A stretch of 15,741 nt of DNA from Methanobacteriota archaeon (GCA_024860865.1 JACRDV010000049.1:1-15741); one strand, 5' to 3'. Positions 1 through 7,424 are shown, counted from the stretch's first letter. The notes: generated by a model not told the origin, from the sequence alone. A program made the numbers and translations.

Positions 1-900
1 AAGCATTCCAGCATTTGCATGAATAGTTATATTCGGTCTAAGAACATATTTAAAGAGCTGATCAATTGCCATTTCAGCTTCAATGCGATTGGTAACGATA
101 AGCGAACCTGGTTGACAAGCAACGCAACCTCGATAAATTTTTTCAGCTGAAATGCCAGTTATGTGCATTCCAACTCGATCGCCAACTTTTGCTTCAGCTC
201 GGCTTTCCTTAAAAGTCTGAATCGATTTAATTTTACATTCATTTCCAATGGGTTGAATTTGAATTTTGTCTCCTACTCTTATTTCACCGCGCAAAATCGT
301 TCCTGTGATGACAGTACCAATACCTTTAATTTCAAAAGCATGATCAATTGGCATTTTAAAAGGTCCTGCTTGCCTTACAGGAGGCTTAATTTGTTTATAA
401 AGAATTTCCTTAAGCTGAAGAATCCCTTCTCCAGTTTTTGCTGAAATAGGAACAATAGGGGCATTTTCAAAAATAGTTCCAATTAGAACTTTTTTTATTT
501 GAGAGCCGACCTTTTCGGTTTGATCTTTATTGACTAAATCGACCTTATTTAGAGCAACAACTAAATTTTTAATTCCAAAATAATTTAGAATTAAAATATG
601 CTCGCCAGTCTGGACCTCGGGACCTTTTTGTGCATCTATAACTAAGATTGCAGCATCAATAATATCTGCTCCTGCTACTACATTTCTAATTAGATCAGCA
701 TGGCCGGGAACATCGACTAATGTAACTATATACTCATTTAAAATAAAACTAGTGAAACCTAAGTCAATCGTTATCCCTCTGCGTTGAGCTTCCGGGTGTT
801 TATCTAAACCTGCAGTTGAGACTATTTCTGTCAATCGTCTTGCAACTTCAGTTTTACCGTGATCTATATGCCCAAAAAGACCAACATTGATAGATGTCAA
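1..900 (-). CDS. selB: Selenocysteine-specific elongation factor SelB (archaeal type), 3' part beyond window
   Basis: GTPase expected to deliver selenocysteinyl-tRNA to the ribosome at recoded UGA codons. The 300 visible residues are open to the left edge, so the C-terminus is missing. All G motifs are intact: GHIDHGKT (10-17), RGIT (41-44), DVPGH (63-67), NKVD (118-121), SAK (153-155). They are followed by EF-Tu-like domains 2 and 3 with FKMPIDHAF, GTVITGT, TFKES, GDRVGM and IYRGC, which from memory match methanococcal SelB closely. The start is TTG at 900: an in-frame TGA lies just upstream and no ATG or GTG precedes the G1 motif. The nearest Shine-Dalgarno-like GAGGTG is about 20 nt away, which is unusually far. 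The alternative is the archaeal SelB-like family (aSelBL), which lacks the SECIS-binding C-terminal domain and often has a degraded G domain. The intact G domain and pstK in the same window favour true SelB. Confidence 0.88.
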   Translation of the reverse strand, partial: MTSINVGLFGHIDHGKTEVARRLTEIVSTAGLDKHPEAQRRGITIDLGFTSFILNEYIVTLVDVPGHADLIRNVVAGADIIDAAILVIDAQKGPEVQTGEHILILNYFGIKNLVVALNKVDLVNKDQTEKVGSQIKKVLIGTIFENAPIVPISAKTGEGILQLKEILYKQIKPPVRQAGPFKMPIDHAFEIKGIGTVITGTILRGEIRVGDKIQIQPIGNECKIKSIQTFKESRAEAKVGDRVGMHITGISAEKIYRGCVACQPGSLIVTNRIEAEMAIDQLFKYVLRPNITIHANAGML

Positions 901-904
901 CCCA

Positions 905-931
905 TTATACGTGATTTTTCACCTCGTACAT
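905..931 (-). other. Possible 8-codon leader ORF ahead of selB
   Basis: Reads MYEVKNHV then TAA, ending four bases before the TTG start of selB. The only Shine-Dalgarno-like sequence near selB (GAGGTG) lies inside this ORF. It could be a leader peptide or pure chance; nothing but its position supports it. Confidence 0.15.
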
Positions 932-1090
932 GTCTATGAGCTATCCATCTTTGATCTTTCATTGAAGTTAATTTTTTTCTCTTCTTAATTTATTAAATTA
1001 GATTGTAGTTAGCTCATATCTATTATGCCTTTATACATAACTAGATAGATAAAAGAATATAGAAAAAACTATTAACAATTTTAAAACTAA

Positions 1091-1231
1091 CAAACTATTG
1101 ACGCGATAAGAGAAAAGTTATTCACTATAATTTTAGTCACTCACGACCCAAGAGTCAGTGAGCTAACGGAAAGGATAATTTACCTTCAAGATGGAAGAAT
1201 TGCAGGAGAAGAAATAAGAAATAAATTATGA
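1091..1231 (+). pseudogene. C-terminal remnant of an ABC transporter ATP-binding protein
   Basis: Forty-six codons bounded upstream by an in-frame TAA (1088-1090) and ending in TGA. The translation contains TIILVTHDPRVSELTERIIY followed by LQDGRIAGEE. This is the H-loop (the His of VTHD) and D/C-terminal region of a LolD/MacB-type ABC ATPase. Walker A, signature motif and Walker B are all absent, and there is no start codon at the head of the fragment. I read it as the tail of a gene lost by deletion. The sequence from 932 to 1090 to its left is AT-rich and shows no further recognisable ABC piece. Confidence 0.75.
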
Positions 1232-1241
1232 AAAATTATTT

Positions 1242-2855
1242 TTAACGCCGCCACAACATGTTAATTCGATTGCTAAAATGCTGACGCAATAGGTTAATTC
1301 GATTGCTTAAACCACGCTGTTTTTGCCTGTTTTTGTTATAAATCCTTTCAATAATTTTTTCTGGCGACTCTCTTAGGTATCCACGAAGCCCAAATCTAAT
1401 ACCGTGTGCTACAAATTTTAGCCCAGCTCTTGCTGCAATATTGATTTGATTCATTTTGGTGTACTCTTTAAGAAGACAGTCCACCCAATAAAGATCATGT
1501 TTAAAACAAACTTTTAGTAGTTCCACATGTTCAGGTAGCATCGCCTCTTTTGTAAACGACGATGCTCCATTAAGTCTAGAAGTATCTATCGGCACAAAAA
1601 GCAGCGGGACTATAAGGCTCTTATAAGGCTTTAAAGATTCGATCAATTCAACAGTCTTTATTACATCATTACTAGTTTCTCCAGGTAATCCTAAGATTAA
1701 AGTTGCGGCTGGCACCCAATGATTATCATGTAACAAAGCAAAGGCCTCTTCAACCACTTTAGGCCAGTCTTCAACGTTAAATGGAAGGACTTTCCCAGGC
1801 ATATATTTTTCAATAAGTGCAGGGCTACCGGTTTCTACTCCAGTTTGAACGCCTATCCACAATCTATCCTTTGATCCTAAATTCATTAATTCAGATAGTT
1901 GAACTAAAAGTTTAAAGTTAGAACATACCGAGGCAAGAGCGATATGGCTGACCGAGATATCAGTTACTCCTGGGAAATTTAGAATTGAGCTAAATAAATC
2001 TAAAACTGCTTCAGAGTTAGCTTTAAGCCCTCTAGCTTGATAACGCAGTATATCTTCTGAATGAAGCAAAATTTTGCAACTTTTTCCTTTTTCTACATTT
2101 ACTTTTACTTCTCTGAGTATTCTCTCCCTAGGCAAACTTCTAAATTTTAACAATGTTGGGCTACAAAACCGGCAGTCACGGCCACACCCTCTTGAAATCT
2201 CAATAAACCCGTCTACAGCAGGATTCCTTATCACTGGAATTTCATCAACTTCAGCTACATCTCCATATACTAAACCCGGAAGTGGTTCATTACCAATTGC
2301 TTTTTTAAAAAGAGGGCCAACAACCTTTTCGCCCTCTCCAATCACAACAGTATCTATCCCTAATTGCTTTCGAATAGATTCGGACTCAAGTTGCCAAGCC
2401 CCTGGTCCACCGACAATTATTTTTGGTCGAAAGCGACGTATTGCTGGATGATTTAAAAGCTCTTTAAATTTAAAGGCCATCTGCGTTTCTCCGCCAAATA
2501 TATTTGTAAAGGTAGAACTGGCCGGACCTATTCCAAGGGGATCCATCTCTGAAATTCCAACGACTTTAGTATCGCTTCCAACTGCCTCATGCAAGCGCTC
2601 TGGATGGGTTACAACCAACTCTTCTTCCTTAAAACCGTAATCTAACAGCGCAGCTTCAATTTTGCGCAAACTATAAGGGGCTAGCAAAGGTTTACCATCC
2701 TTTTCAGGAACTGAAGGACAAAATATCCAATAATAAAGCCAGTCTGGGATGTGCCCTCTCGGAAAGCATGCGCTAAACCCTAAAAAAATACCGCCTCGAT
2801 AGGTGCTCATTAAGGTACGATCTGCAGTTAGTACGATTTTGTAACCGCTATTCAT
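1242..2855 (-). CDS. B12-binding-type radical SAM protein, substrate unknown
   Basis: 537 residues from the ATG at 2855. The first 200 residues look like a cobalamin-binding Rossmann module (VVGISEMDPLG, IIVGGPGAWQ, TVVIGEGE), but I see no canonical DxHxxG cobalt-ligand motif. The radical SAM core begins with RGCGRDCRFC, giving the CxxxCxxC cluster ligands Cys224, Cys228 and Cys231. It continues with features typical of the MiaB/BchE-like class (IGVQTGVETGS, TLILGLPGET). Such proteins carry out radical methylations or rearrangements; the substrate cannot be read from the sequence. A GTG nine bases upstream (2864) extends the frame but lies within the ribosome-binding site. It is a single gene, not obviously in an operon. 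The C-terminus ends in a short basic tandem repeat. Confidence 0.85.
   Translation of the reverse strand: MNSGYKIVLTADRTLMSTYRGGIFLGFSACFPRGHIPDWLYYWIFCPSVPEKDGKPLLAPYSLRKIEAALLDYGFKEEELVVTHPERLHEAVGSDTKVVGISEMDPLGIGPASSTFTNIFGGETQMAFKFKELLNHPAIRRFRPKIIVGGPGAWQLESESIRKQLGIDTVVIGEGEKVVGPLFKKAIGNEPLPGLVYGDVAEVDEIPVIRNPAVDGFIEISRGCGRDCRFCSPTLLKFRSLPRERILREVKVNVEKGKSCKILLHSEDILRYQARGLKANSEAVLDLFSSILNFPGVTDISVSHIALASVCSNFKLLVQLSELMNLGSKDRLWIGVQTGVETGSPALIEKYMPGKVLPFNVEDWPKVVEEAFALLHDNHWVPAATLILGLPGETSNDVIKTVELIESLKPYKSLIVPLLFVPIDTSRLNGASSFTKEAMLPEHVELLKVCFKHDLYWVDCLLKEYTKMNQINIAARAGLKFVAHGIRFGLRGYLRESPEKIIERIYNKNRQKQRGLSNRINLLRQHFSNRINMLWRR
1260..1307. repeat. Direct repeat at the C-terminal end of the radical SAM gene
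   Basis: The 15-bp sequence GTTAATTCGATTGCT occurs exactly at 1260-1274 and 1293-1307, a 33-bp period (11 codons). It encodes two copies of SNRIN in the last 22 residues of the radical SAM protein, consistent with a recent in-frame tandem duplication. Confidence 0.8.
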
Positions 2856-2861
2856 ATCCAG

Positions 2862-2869
2862 CACCTCCT
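2862..2869 (-). promoter_or_regulatory. Strong Shine-Dalgarno site of the radical SAM gene
   Basis: Read on the minus strand it is AGGAGGTG, with the GGAGG core ending 8 nt before the ATG at 2855. It decides the start: the in-frame GTG at 2864 is part of this site and therefore unlikely to be the initiator. Confidence 0.75.
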
Positions 2870-3265
2870 AGCAGGCTAGTTTTATTAGATTGAATGATTT
2901 AATAAACAAAGCTAAAAACTAAAATTTTTTACTTATTTGTTTTGTTTATATTTAAAAATTACTAAATTATAAATTATTAAAATAAATTACAACTGTATTG
3001 CTTCAGAAAATTTTGATATTGCCGAATAAAAAAAACACATCTCCAAGAGAAGGAATGGATCGCAAAAAAATATCCCAATTGTTTTCGATTCCAACTTGCT
3101 AAAACTAAGAGGGGAAATCAGTAATATTACTTAAAGCCATCGAAAAAAAGAGATTTTGTTAGCCAAATTTCCTACTCTACAATTTTTTTGTTTGTAAGCA
3201 ATGCAGAAAATTATTATAGCCCCTCAAGTAGCACAAATATCAACGATAGTAAGAGAAATTCTAAA
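2870..3265. other. AT-rich intergenic region, no gene seen
   Basis: About 400 bp between the divergent radical SAM gene and the toxin-antitoxin pair. Very AT-rich on its left half (runs such as TTTATATTTAAAAATT that could hold a promoter in either direction). The right half contains short open stretches with no recognisable protein similarity. An in-frame TTG at 3188 would extend the toxin by 26 residues, but the extension is low-complexity and not part of the family. Confidence 0.5.
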
Positions 3266-3588
3266 ATGAAAGAGATATTAAAAGAGATATTGAAAGCTTA
3301 TAAAAAGCGTGTTTTATTTACTGTACACGCATTAAATCAAATGAACTTAATTGAAAGAATGATATCAAAAGATGAAGTCTATGAGGTTATTGAAAAAGGG
3401 GAAGTGATAGAAGATTATCCAGATGATCCGAGAGGCCATAGTTGTTTATTAGGAGGAAAAACTAAAAATGAAAGATGGGTTCATGTATTATTGCCCCAAA
3501 GGATGAATACCTAGCAATAATTACCGCATATTTACCGGACCCAGAGGAATGGGAAGTAGATATGAAAACAAGGAGGAGGAAAAAATGA
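3266..3588 (+). pseudogene. DUF4258-family toxin, frameshifted
   Basis: Starting at ATG 3266, the frame gives a typical DUF4258 protein: FTVHALNQM near the N-terminus, ISKDEVYEVIEKGEVIEDYP in the middle, then ERWVHV. It then runs into LLPQRMNT and a stop at 3514. One base out of register (the -1 frame, codons from 3487) the family continues perfectly as IIAPKDEYLAIITAYLPDP, then EEWEVDMKTRRRKK, with a stop at 3586-3588. So a single base appears to be lost between about 3482 and 3493. The corrected protein would be about 107 residues. Its stop overlaps the antitoxin ATG as ATGA, the expected arrangement for an intact pair. DUF4258 proteins are putative type II toxins, likely RNA-targeting by analogy. 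Sequencing error, true inactivation and ribosomal frameshifting are all possible; I see no canonical slippery heptamer. Confidence 0.8.
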
Positions 3589-3803
3589 AATGCCATTATT
3601 GTGGAGGAAAAATGGCCAAAGGAAAGACGACTTATAGCATAAATAAGAAAGGATATCACTTGCTTGTAGACGATATCCCAGCCTGGATTTGCTCCCAATG
3701 TAAGGAGATATACTTTGAAGGAGATGCTGTAGATATAATTCAGAATGTTATTAAAAATATAGATGTAGGAGTAGCAAAATTAAAAGAGGAAATAACAGCT
3801 TAA
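3585..3803 (+). CDS. YgiT-type zinc-finger antitoxin (MqsA N-terminal-like)
   Basis: 72 residues from ATG 3585. CHYCGG near the N-terminus and CSQC after VDDIPAWI form the two CxxC pairs of the YgiT-type zinc finger, the metal-binding half of MqsA-like antitoxins. There is no recognisable helix-turn-helix domain after it, so if it represses its own promoter it does so without the MqsA C-terminal module. The start is set by the ATGA overlap with the toxin's restored frame and by AGGAGGAGGA at 3571-3580; a start at 3549 in the same frame would add 12 residues translated from toxin sequence. It should bind and neutralise the DUF4258 protein encoded just upstream. Confidence 0.85.
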   Translation: MKCHYCGGKMAKGKTTYSINKKGYHLLVDDIPAWICSQCKEIYFEGDAVDIIQNVIKNIDVGVAKLKEEITA

Positions 3804-4204
3804 TGTCAAAATCTTTAATTACCCGCCGTGGAGAAGATGTAGTTGGTATGAAAAAAGATTGAATTGATTGTGGCCTATTTAGCTTCAATCTGCTTTAAAA
3901 TGGCTGATTTAGTCCTTCAATTTTTTTCATTTTTCTTCTAATGGCGCAGCCAATGTTTTGTTTATTGTAATCCTTTAGTAAGGCTTATTACCTGCCATTC
4001 CAATGTCAAATTGTTTAGTGCACCACTAAATTAGTCGCTCCCACTATAAATGGGGTGACCTACTAACTTTCCTTGTACTTTATATTACAATAAAAAATAA
4101 ATAATTTTCAAATTTTCAAAATTCTTGTAAGTGCCTACAAAAATCGAAGCCTTATAGCCTGCAGGTTGCAAATTTCTAAAATATTGCTTTATTGTTAATT
4201 AATT
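3804..4204. other. Non-coding region with palindromes
   Basis: No convincing gene. A 19-codon ORF starts in TAATG contact with the antitoxin stop (MSKSLITRRGEDVVG...) but resembles nothing known. A perfect 7-bp inverted repeat with 3-bp spacer, TTTAGTG-CAC-CACTAAA, lies at 4014-4030. Right after it is a weaker hairpin at 4031-4066: CCCA/TGGG around a 7-nt loop, with GTC/GAC and TTAGT/ACTAA outside. Near 3855-3925 the sequences GATTGAA and TTCAATC form another small inverted pair. These could be RNA structures, 3' ends of converging transcripts, or degraded mobile DNA. Confidence 0.4.
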
Positions 4205-4942
4205 CTAGATTTTTTTCTGATGGTGTTTCCTACATTTTAAAACTAAGCTTGCACCTAAAAATGGCGGGTGGACTTTATTTTCAAGGTGTTTAAAATAAAA
4301 TAAAAGTGATTTATTTAACCACGAGTTTGCAATGTCCTTTTGAGAGTAATTCTTATGCAGCAACCCGACTTTAATTCCCATTAAAACTAAAGCTCCTACA
4401 CTATTCCAGTATCTCACCATCTGAATTAAAAAACCAGCTTTTATTAGTTTGTTTATTATTTCCTTTTTAGTGTATCGACGCTCATGTCCCACTAGATCAT
4501 CATGTTCCGTCCATAGCCTAGGTAATGCAGGCACAGTCACTATCAAAACTCCATCACTTTTTAATGCCCGATAGGATTCGCTGAGTACAAAGTTATCATC
4601 TTTAGTATGTTCAAGCACATCTGAGAGTATAATACAATCAAAAGGTGTAAAAAAATTCCACGGTCTTTCAGCATCTAAATTCACAAAATTGATTTCATTA
4701 GATCCTCCATTATTTAACAACGAATTGCTAATATCCATAACATCTGCAGCTGTTACTTTGCATCCTTTTTTTGCAAGAGCTACCGCTAAAGAGCCGGTAC
4801 CGCATCCCATATCTAGCACAGTCTTTCCTTCAATTAGGCTGAGAATTAATTCTTGTTTGGCTGATATCCAAAAGTAACTGAGATTTTCTAACTCTTGCAG
4901 TTCTTTAAGAGTTGTTAAGTTTTCTTTTAAAATACTCTCCAT
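4205..4942 (-). CDS. Class I SAM-dependent methyltransferase
   Basis: 245 residues. Motif I is VLDMGCGTGSLAVALA (43-58), the acidic residue after strand 2 is in VTAADV (63-68), and motif IV is LSDVLEH (106-112). Then comes VPALPRLWTEHD with GHERRYTKKE (137-161), a stretch typical of the methyltransferases often found in cell-surface polysaccharide and glycosyltransferase clusters, followed by a hydrophobic patch near 180-195. No glycan genes are visible here, so the substrate is unknown. It stands alone, divergent from the ccm locus. The ATG at 4942 has no Shine-Dalgarno site but has a well-placed TATA box, suggesting a leaderless mRNA. Confidence 0.82.
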   Translation of the reverse strand: MESILKENLTTLKELQELENLSYFWISAKQELILSLIEGKTVLDMGCGTGSLAVALAKKGCKVTAADVMDISNSLLNNGGSNEINFVNLDAERPWNFFTPFDCIILSDVLEHTKDDNFVLSESYRALKSDGVLIVTVPALPRLWTEHDDLVGHERRYTKKEIINKLIKAGFLIQMVRYWNSVGALVLMGIKVGLLHKNYSQKDIANSWLNKSLLFYFKHLENKVHPPFLGASLVLKCRKHHQKKI

Positions 4943-4966
4943 GAAATATTGTAAAAATTACAGACA

Positions 4967-4973
4967 ATATAAA
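4967..4973 (-). promoter_or_regulatory. TATA box for a leaderless methyltransferase transcript
   Basis: TTTATAT on the minus strand, 25-31 nt before the ATG at 4942. This is the spacing expected if transcription starts at or next to the A of the start codon, as in archaeal leaderless genes. The lack of any Shine-Dalgarno sequence before that ATG agrees. Confidence 0.55.
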
Positions 4974-5084
4974 TTTTTTGGGTTAAAACTAGCAAAGTAT
5001 AAAATCAAGAGAAAATTTCCTAAAAACTCACTCTAAAGACCTCTTATTCAATATTCCATAAAAATTACCAATATCTCTCGAATG

Positions 5085-5129
5085 TCGGAACATAGTTTCT
5101 ATAAACTTCGGGATGAGTTATTGTTCCGA
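5085..5129. repeat. Perfect inverted repeat between the methyltransferase and ccmA
   Basis: TCGGAACA at 5085-5092 and its exact reverse complement TGTTCCGA at 5122-5129, separated by 29 nt. It sits in the 276-bp region between two divergent genes. It could be an operator pair or a long-loop RNA hairpin; 8-bp arms in AT-rich DNA are unlikely but not impossible by chance. Confidence 0.45.
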
Positions 5130-5218
5130 AAAGCATATACTAACAAAAGAAATAGAAAACTCAAATAAGTAAAATTTTTTGGTTAATAAAAGTCGAAACA
5201 AATCATTGAGGGCACCGT

Positions 5219-5965
5219 TTGCGAAAACATAATATTACGCTTGAAGTGAGCAACTTAACCAAGAAATATAATGATTTTATAGCCATCGATCATGTGAATT
5301 TTACGGTTTTTAATGGCGAATTTTTAGGTTTATTAGGTCCCAACGGTGCTGGAAAAACCACATTGGTAAAGATCATTTCAGCAGCAATCAAACCATCAGA
5401 AGGCATAATCACAATTAACGGTCATAAAATCCATGAAGAACCTGGAGAAGTTAAAAAATCAATAGGTGTTGTGTCTCATAATTCTTATTTATATGAAGAA
5501 CTAACTGCTTATGAAAATCTCGAATTCTTTGGCAAAATTTACGGCATCCCAAGCAAAGAATTGGATGAGCACATTAAATGGGCTCTCGAAAGTGTAAACT
5601 TGCAACATCGCTCTCATGATGCAGTATCTACTTTTTCCCGCGGAATGAAACAAAGGTTATCAATTGCAAGAGCAATGATACATCATCCTAAACTGTTAAT
5701 TCTCGATGAACCTACTGTTGGTTTAGATCTTCAGAGCAAAAACATATTTTATGATTTAATCAAAGAAATCAACAAATCTGGGAGCACTATCTTTCTAACC
5801 ACCCACTATATACTTGAAGCCGAAACTCTTTGTGATAGAATAATTATCCTCTCAAGGGGAAAAGTTGTACTTGAAGGTAAAGTCACTTCTATTAAAGAGC
5901 AATATCCCAATATGACATTTGAAGACATATATCTTGAAGTTACAAAATCAGGAGCAAAGCTGTAG
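5219..5965 (+). CDS. ccmA: Cytochrome c maturation ABC ATPase CcmA
   Basis: 248 residues; ATP-binding subunit of the CcmABCD complex, which with CcmC releases heme-loaded CcmE. Walker A is GPNGAGKT (40-47), the signature is the variant FSRGMKQR (139-146), Walker B is LLILDEP (159-165), the D-loop is VGLD, and the H-loop is TTH (194-196). The region after strand 3 reads VVSHNSYLYEELTAYENL, with His in place of the usual Q-loop Gln, a form I associate with CcmA-type ABC proteins. The start is TTG at 5219, with GAGG about 7 nt upstream and no closer ATG. The sequence alone would also fit a generic ABC-2 ATPase; the following ccmB, ccmC, ccmE and ccmF settle the identity. ccmB begins directly after the stop. 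Confidence 0.88.
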   Translation: MRKHNITLEVSNLTKKYNDFIAIDHVNFTVFNGEFLGLLGPNGAGKTTLVKIISAAIKPSEGIITINGHKIHEEPGEVKKSIGVVSHNSYLYEELTAYENLEFFGKIYGIPSKELDEHIKWALESVNLQHRSHDAVSTFSRGMKQRLSIARAMIHHPKLLILDEPTVGLDLQSKNIFYDLIKEINKSGSTIFLTTHYILEAETLCDRIIILSRGKVVLEGKVTSIKEQYPNMTFEDIYLEVTKSGAKL

Positions 5966-6640
5966 TTGATAAATGAAATTTTAATCGTTGCATCAAAAGA
6001 TTTACGAGTGGAATTTAGATCTAAAAGCACAATCAATTCAATGGTATTATTTGCGATGATAACCATCATAATATTTAGCTTTGGTTTGGGTCCATTTCCA
6101 CCTTATATTGGAGAAGTAGGCCCAGGTTTATTATGGTTAGTGTTTCTATTTACAGGCATGTTAGGATTTGCTAGAACATTTGTTCATGAAAAAGAAATGG
6201 GAACATTTGAAGGGCTTAAAATCTCCCCCTTAAGCACTCTTTCAATTCTCATTGGAAAAGCTATCTTTAATTTTACATTAATGTTGATAGTAGAAATTTT
6301 AGCATTCCCGCTCTTTCTTGTAATGACCGGTTATAATGTAAAAGGAAGCTTAGTATTAGCATTTTTTTTAATTGTACTCGGCACTATAGGTTTTGTTATC
6401 ATCGGGTCTATGATGTCTGCGCTTATAATCAACGCTAGAACTCGAGAAATGCTTCTACCAATTATTACATTTCCGTTGGCAGTTCCACTAGTTATTGCTG
6501 CAACACTATCGCTCAAAAAAGTTTTAGCAGATGGTTCAGGCTTTAGTGAAGTTTTTGTAGAAGTTGAGTTTATGTTTATATACATTGTGATAATGAGTAT
6601 AGTATCTATGCTAACGTTTGATTACGCTGTTGAAGAGTGA
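5966..6640 (+). CDS. ccmB: Heme exporter-like membrane protein CcmB
   Basis: 224 residues with six predicted membrane helices (about 24-40, 53-70, 98-120, 128-152, 165-183, 202-218). The cytoplasmic stretch FVHEKEMGTFEGLKISPLS (72-90) and ARTREMLLPIITFPLAVPLV (157-176) are the most CcmB-like parts. It forms the membrane partner of CcmA in the complex that uses ATP to free holo-CcmE from CcmC. It starts with TTG immediately after the ccmA stop (zero gap) and its own stop overlaps the ccmC start by four bases (GTGA), so the three genes are translationally coupled. Confidence 0.85.
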   Translation: MINEILIVASKDLRVEFRSKSTINSMVLFAMITIIIFSFGLGPFPPYIGEVGPGLLWLVFLFTGMLGFARTFVHEKEMGTFEGLKISPLSTLSILIGKAIFNFTLMLIVEILAFPLFLVMTGYNVKGSLVLAFFLIVLGTIGFVIIGSMMSALIINARTREMLLPIITFPLAVPLVIAATLSLKKVLADGSGFSEVFVEVEFMFIYIVIMSIVSMLTFDYAVEE

Positions 6641-7374
6641 TTTCTGCAAGAACAATGGGTGATATAGTGAAACTCGAAAGAAAATATGCGTTCCTACTAC
6701 TTTGCGCTTTGTATGTAATAATTCTAATTGGCATGTATGAAGCACTAATAGTTTTAGGGCCACTTAGCCCAGAATCCTTGAGGTGGATAGGAGACCCAAT
6801 GGAGCAAGGTTACAGGATATTTTTTTTCTCAATGCCAAATGCTGCTGTGGTTTATCTTGCATTTTTTGTTATACTAATAGCTAGCATAATGTATCTAAGA
6901 GATAGACAAATTAGGTGGGATTTAATAGCATCGGGCTCTGCCAAACTCGGTTTAGTGTTTTGCACAATTCTCTTAATCACAGGGTCAATATTTTCTAACC
7001 TAGCATGGGGTGCATATTGGAACTGGGATCCTCAACAAACAGCGGCACTTGTGCTTTGGTTTATACTCGCTGGCTACCTTTCTTTACGCTCAGCTATTGA
7101 AGACGACGAGGCGAGAGCAAGACTTTCAGCCATATTTGGCATATTTGGATTTTTAGGTGTTCCCTTAAGCTATGTTTCTGCGGTGATTTGGTCATCTATC
7201 CATCCACGATTTGCGACTGGTTTCAGCTTAGATCCCTTAGGTAAATTAGTTACAATAATCATAGTACTTGGCCTTCTCATACTTTTTGCTTACTTACTTT
7301 GGCTCGAAGTTAGCGCCAAAAAACTAGAAAAGGAGTACCAAAGGCTACTGTCTAAAGCTAAGAGAGAGGAGTAA
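6637..7374 (+). CDS. ccmC: Heme-handling protein CcmC, first conserved His replaced
   Basis: 245 residues, six predicted membrane helices. The tryptophan-rich heme-handling WWD motif is WGAYWNWDPQQT (124-135), and the later conserved histidine is present in VIWSSIHPRF (His189). In bacterial CcmC the stretch corresponding to YRIFFFSMPNAA (59-70) reads YRIMYIHVPAA, with a His implicated in heme binding; here that position is Ser65. Role: attaches heme to CcmE on the outer face of the membrane. The start is GTG in a GTGA overlap with ccmB; an ATG at 6655 is the alternative. The C-terminus is highly charged (KKLEKEYQRLLSKAKREE). The WWD domain is shared with CcmF and CcsA, but length and gene order fit CcmC. 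Confidence 0.85.
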   Translation: MISARTMGDIVKLERKYAFLLLCALYVIILIGMYEALIVLGPLSPESLRWIGDPMEQGYRIFFFSMPNAAVVYLAFFVILIASIMYLRDRQIRWDLIASGSAKLGLVFCTILLITGSIFSNLAWGAYWNWDPQQTAALVLWFILAGYLSLRSAIEDDEARARLSAIFGIFGFLGVPLSYVSAVIWSSIHPRFATGFSLDPLGKLVTIIIVLGLLILFAYLLWLEVSAKKLEKEYQRLLSKAKREE

Positions 7375-7424
7375 GTATTTGTTAAGTTAGAATATAACAA
7401 TTTTCACGATAAAAAACGAATTTT

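Noticed and set aside
163-444. Plus-strand 93-codon ORF
   Set aside because: Lies antisense to selB, whose minus-strand frame is continuous and strongly recognisable.
1-900. Archaeal SelB-like protein (aSelBL) rather than SelB
   Set aside because: All GTPase motifs are intact, and pstK is nearby. Not fully excluded because the C-terminal domain is outside the window.
2074-2451. Plus-strand 125-codon ORF
   Set aside because: Antisense shadow of the radical SAM gene, biased composition, no family features.
3060-3187. Short open stretches upstream of the toxin as a gene remnant
   Set aside because: Translations in the three forward frames show no recognisable family and contain several stops.
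3803-3862. 19-codon ORF touching the antitoxin stop (TAATG)
   Set aside because: Too short, no similarity recognised, and reading on past its TGA gives nothing convincing; only mentioned in the intergenic note.
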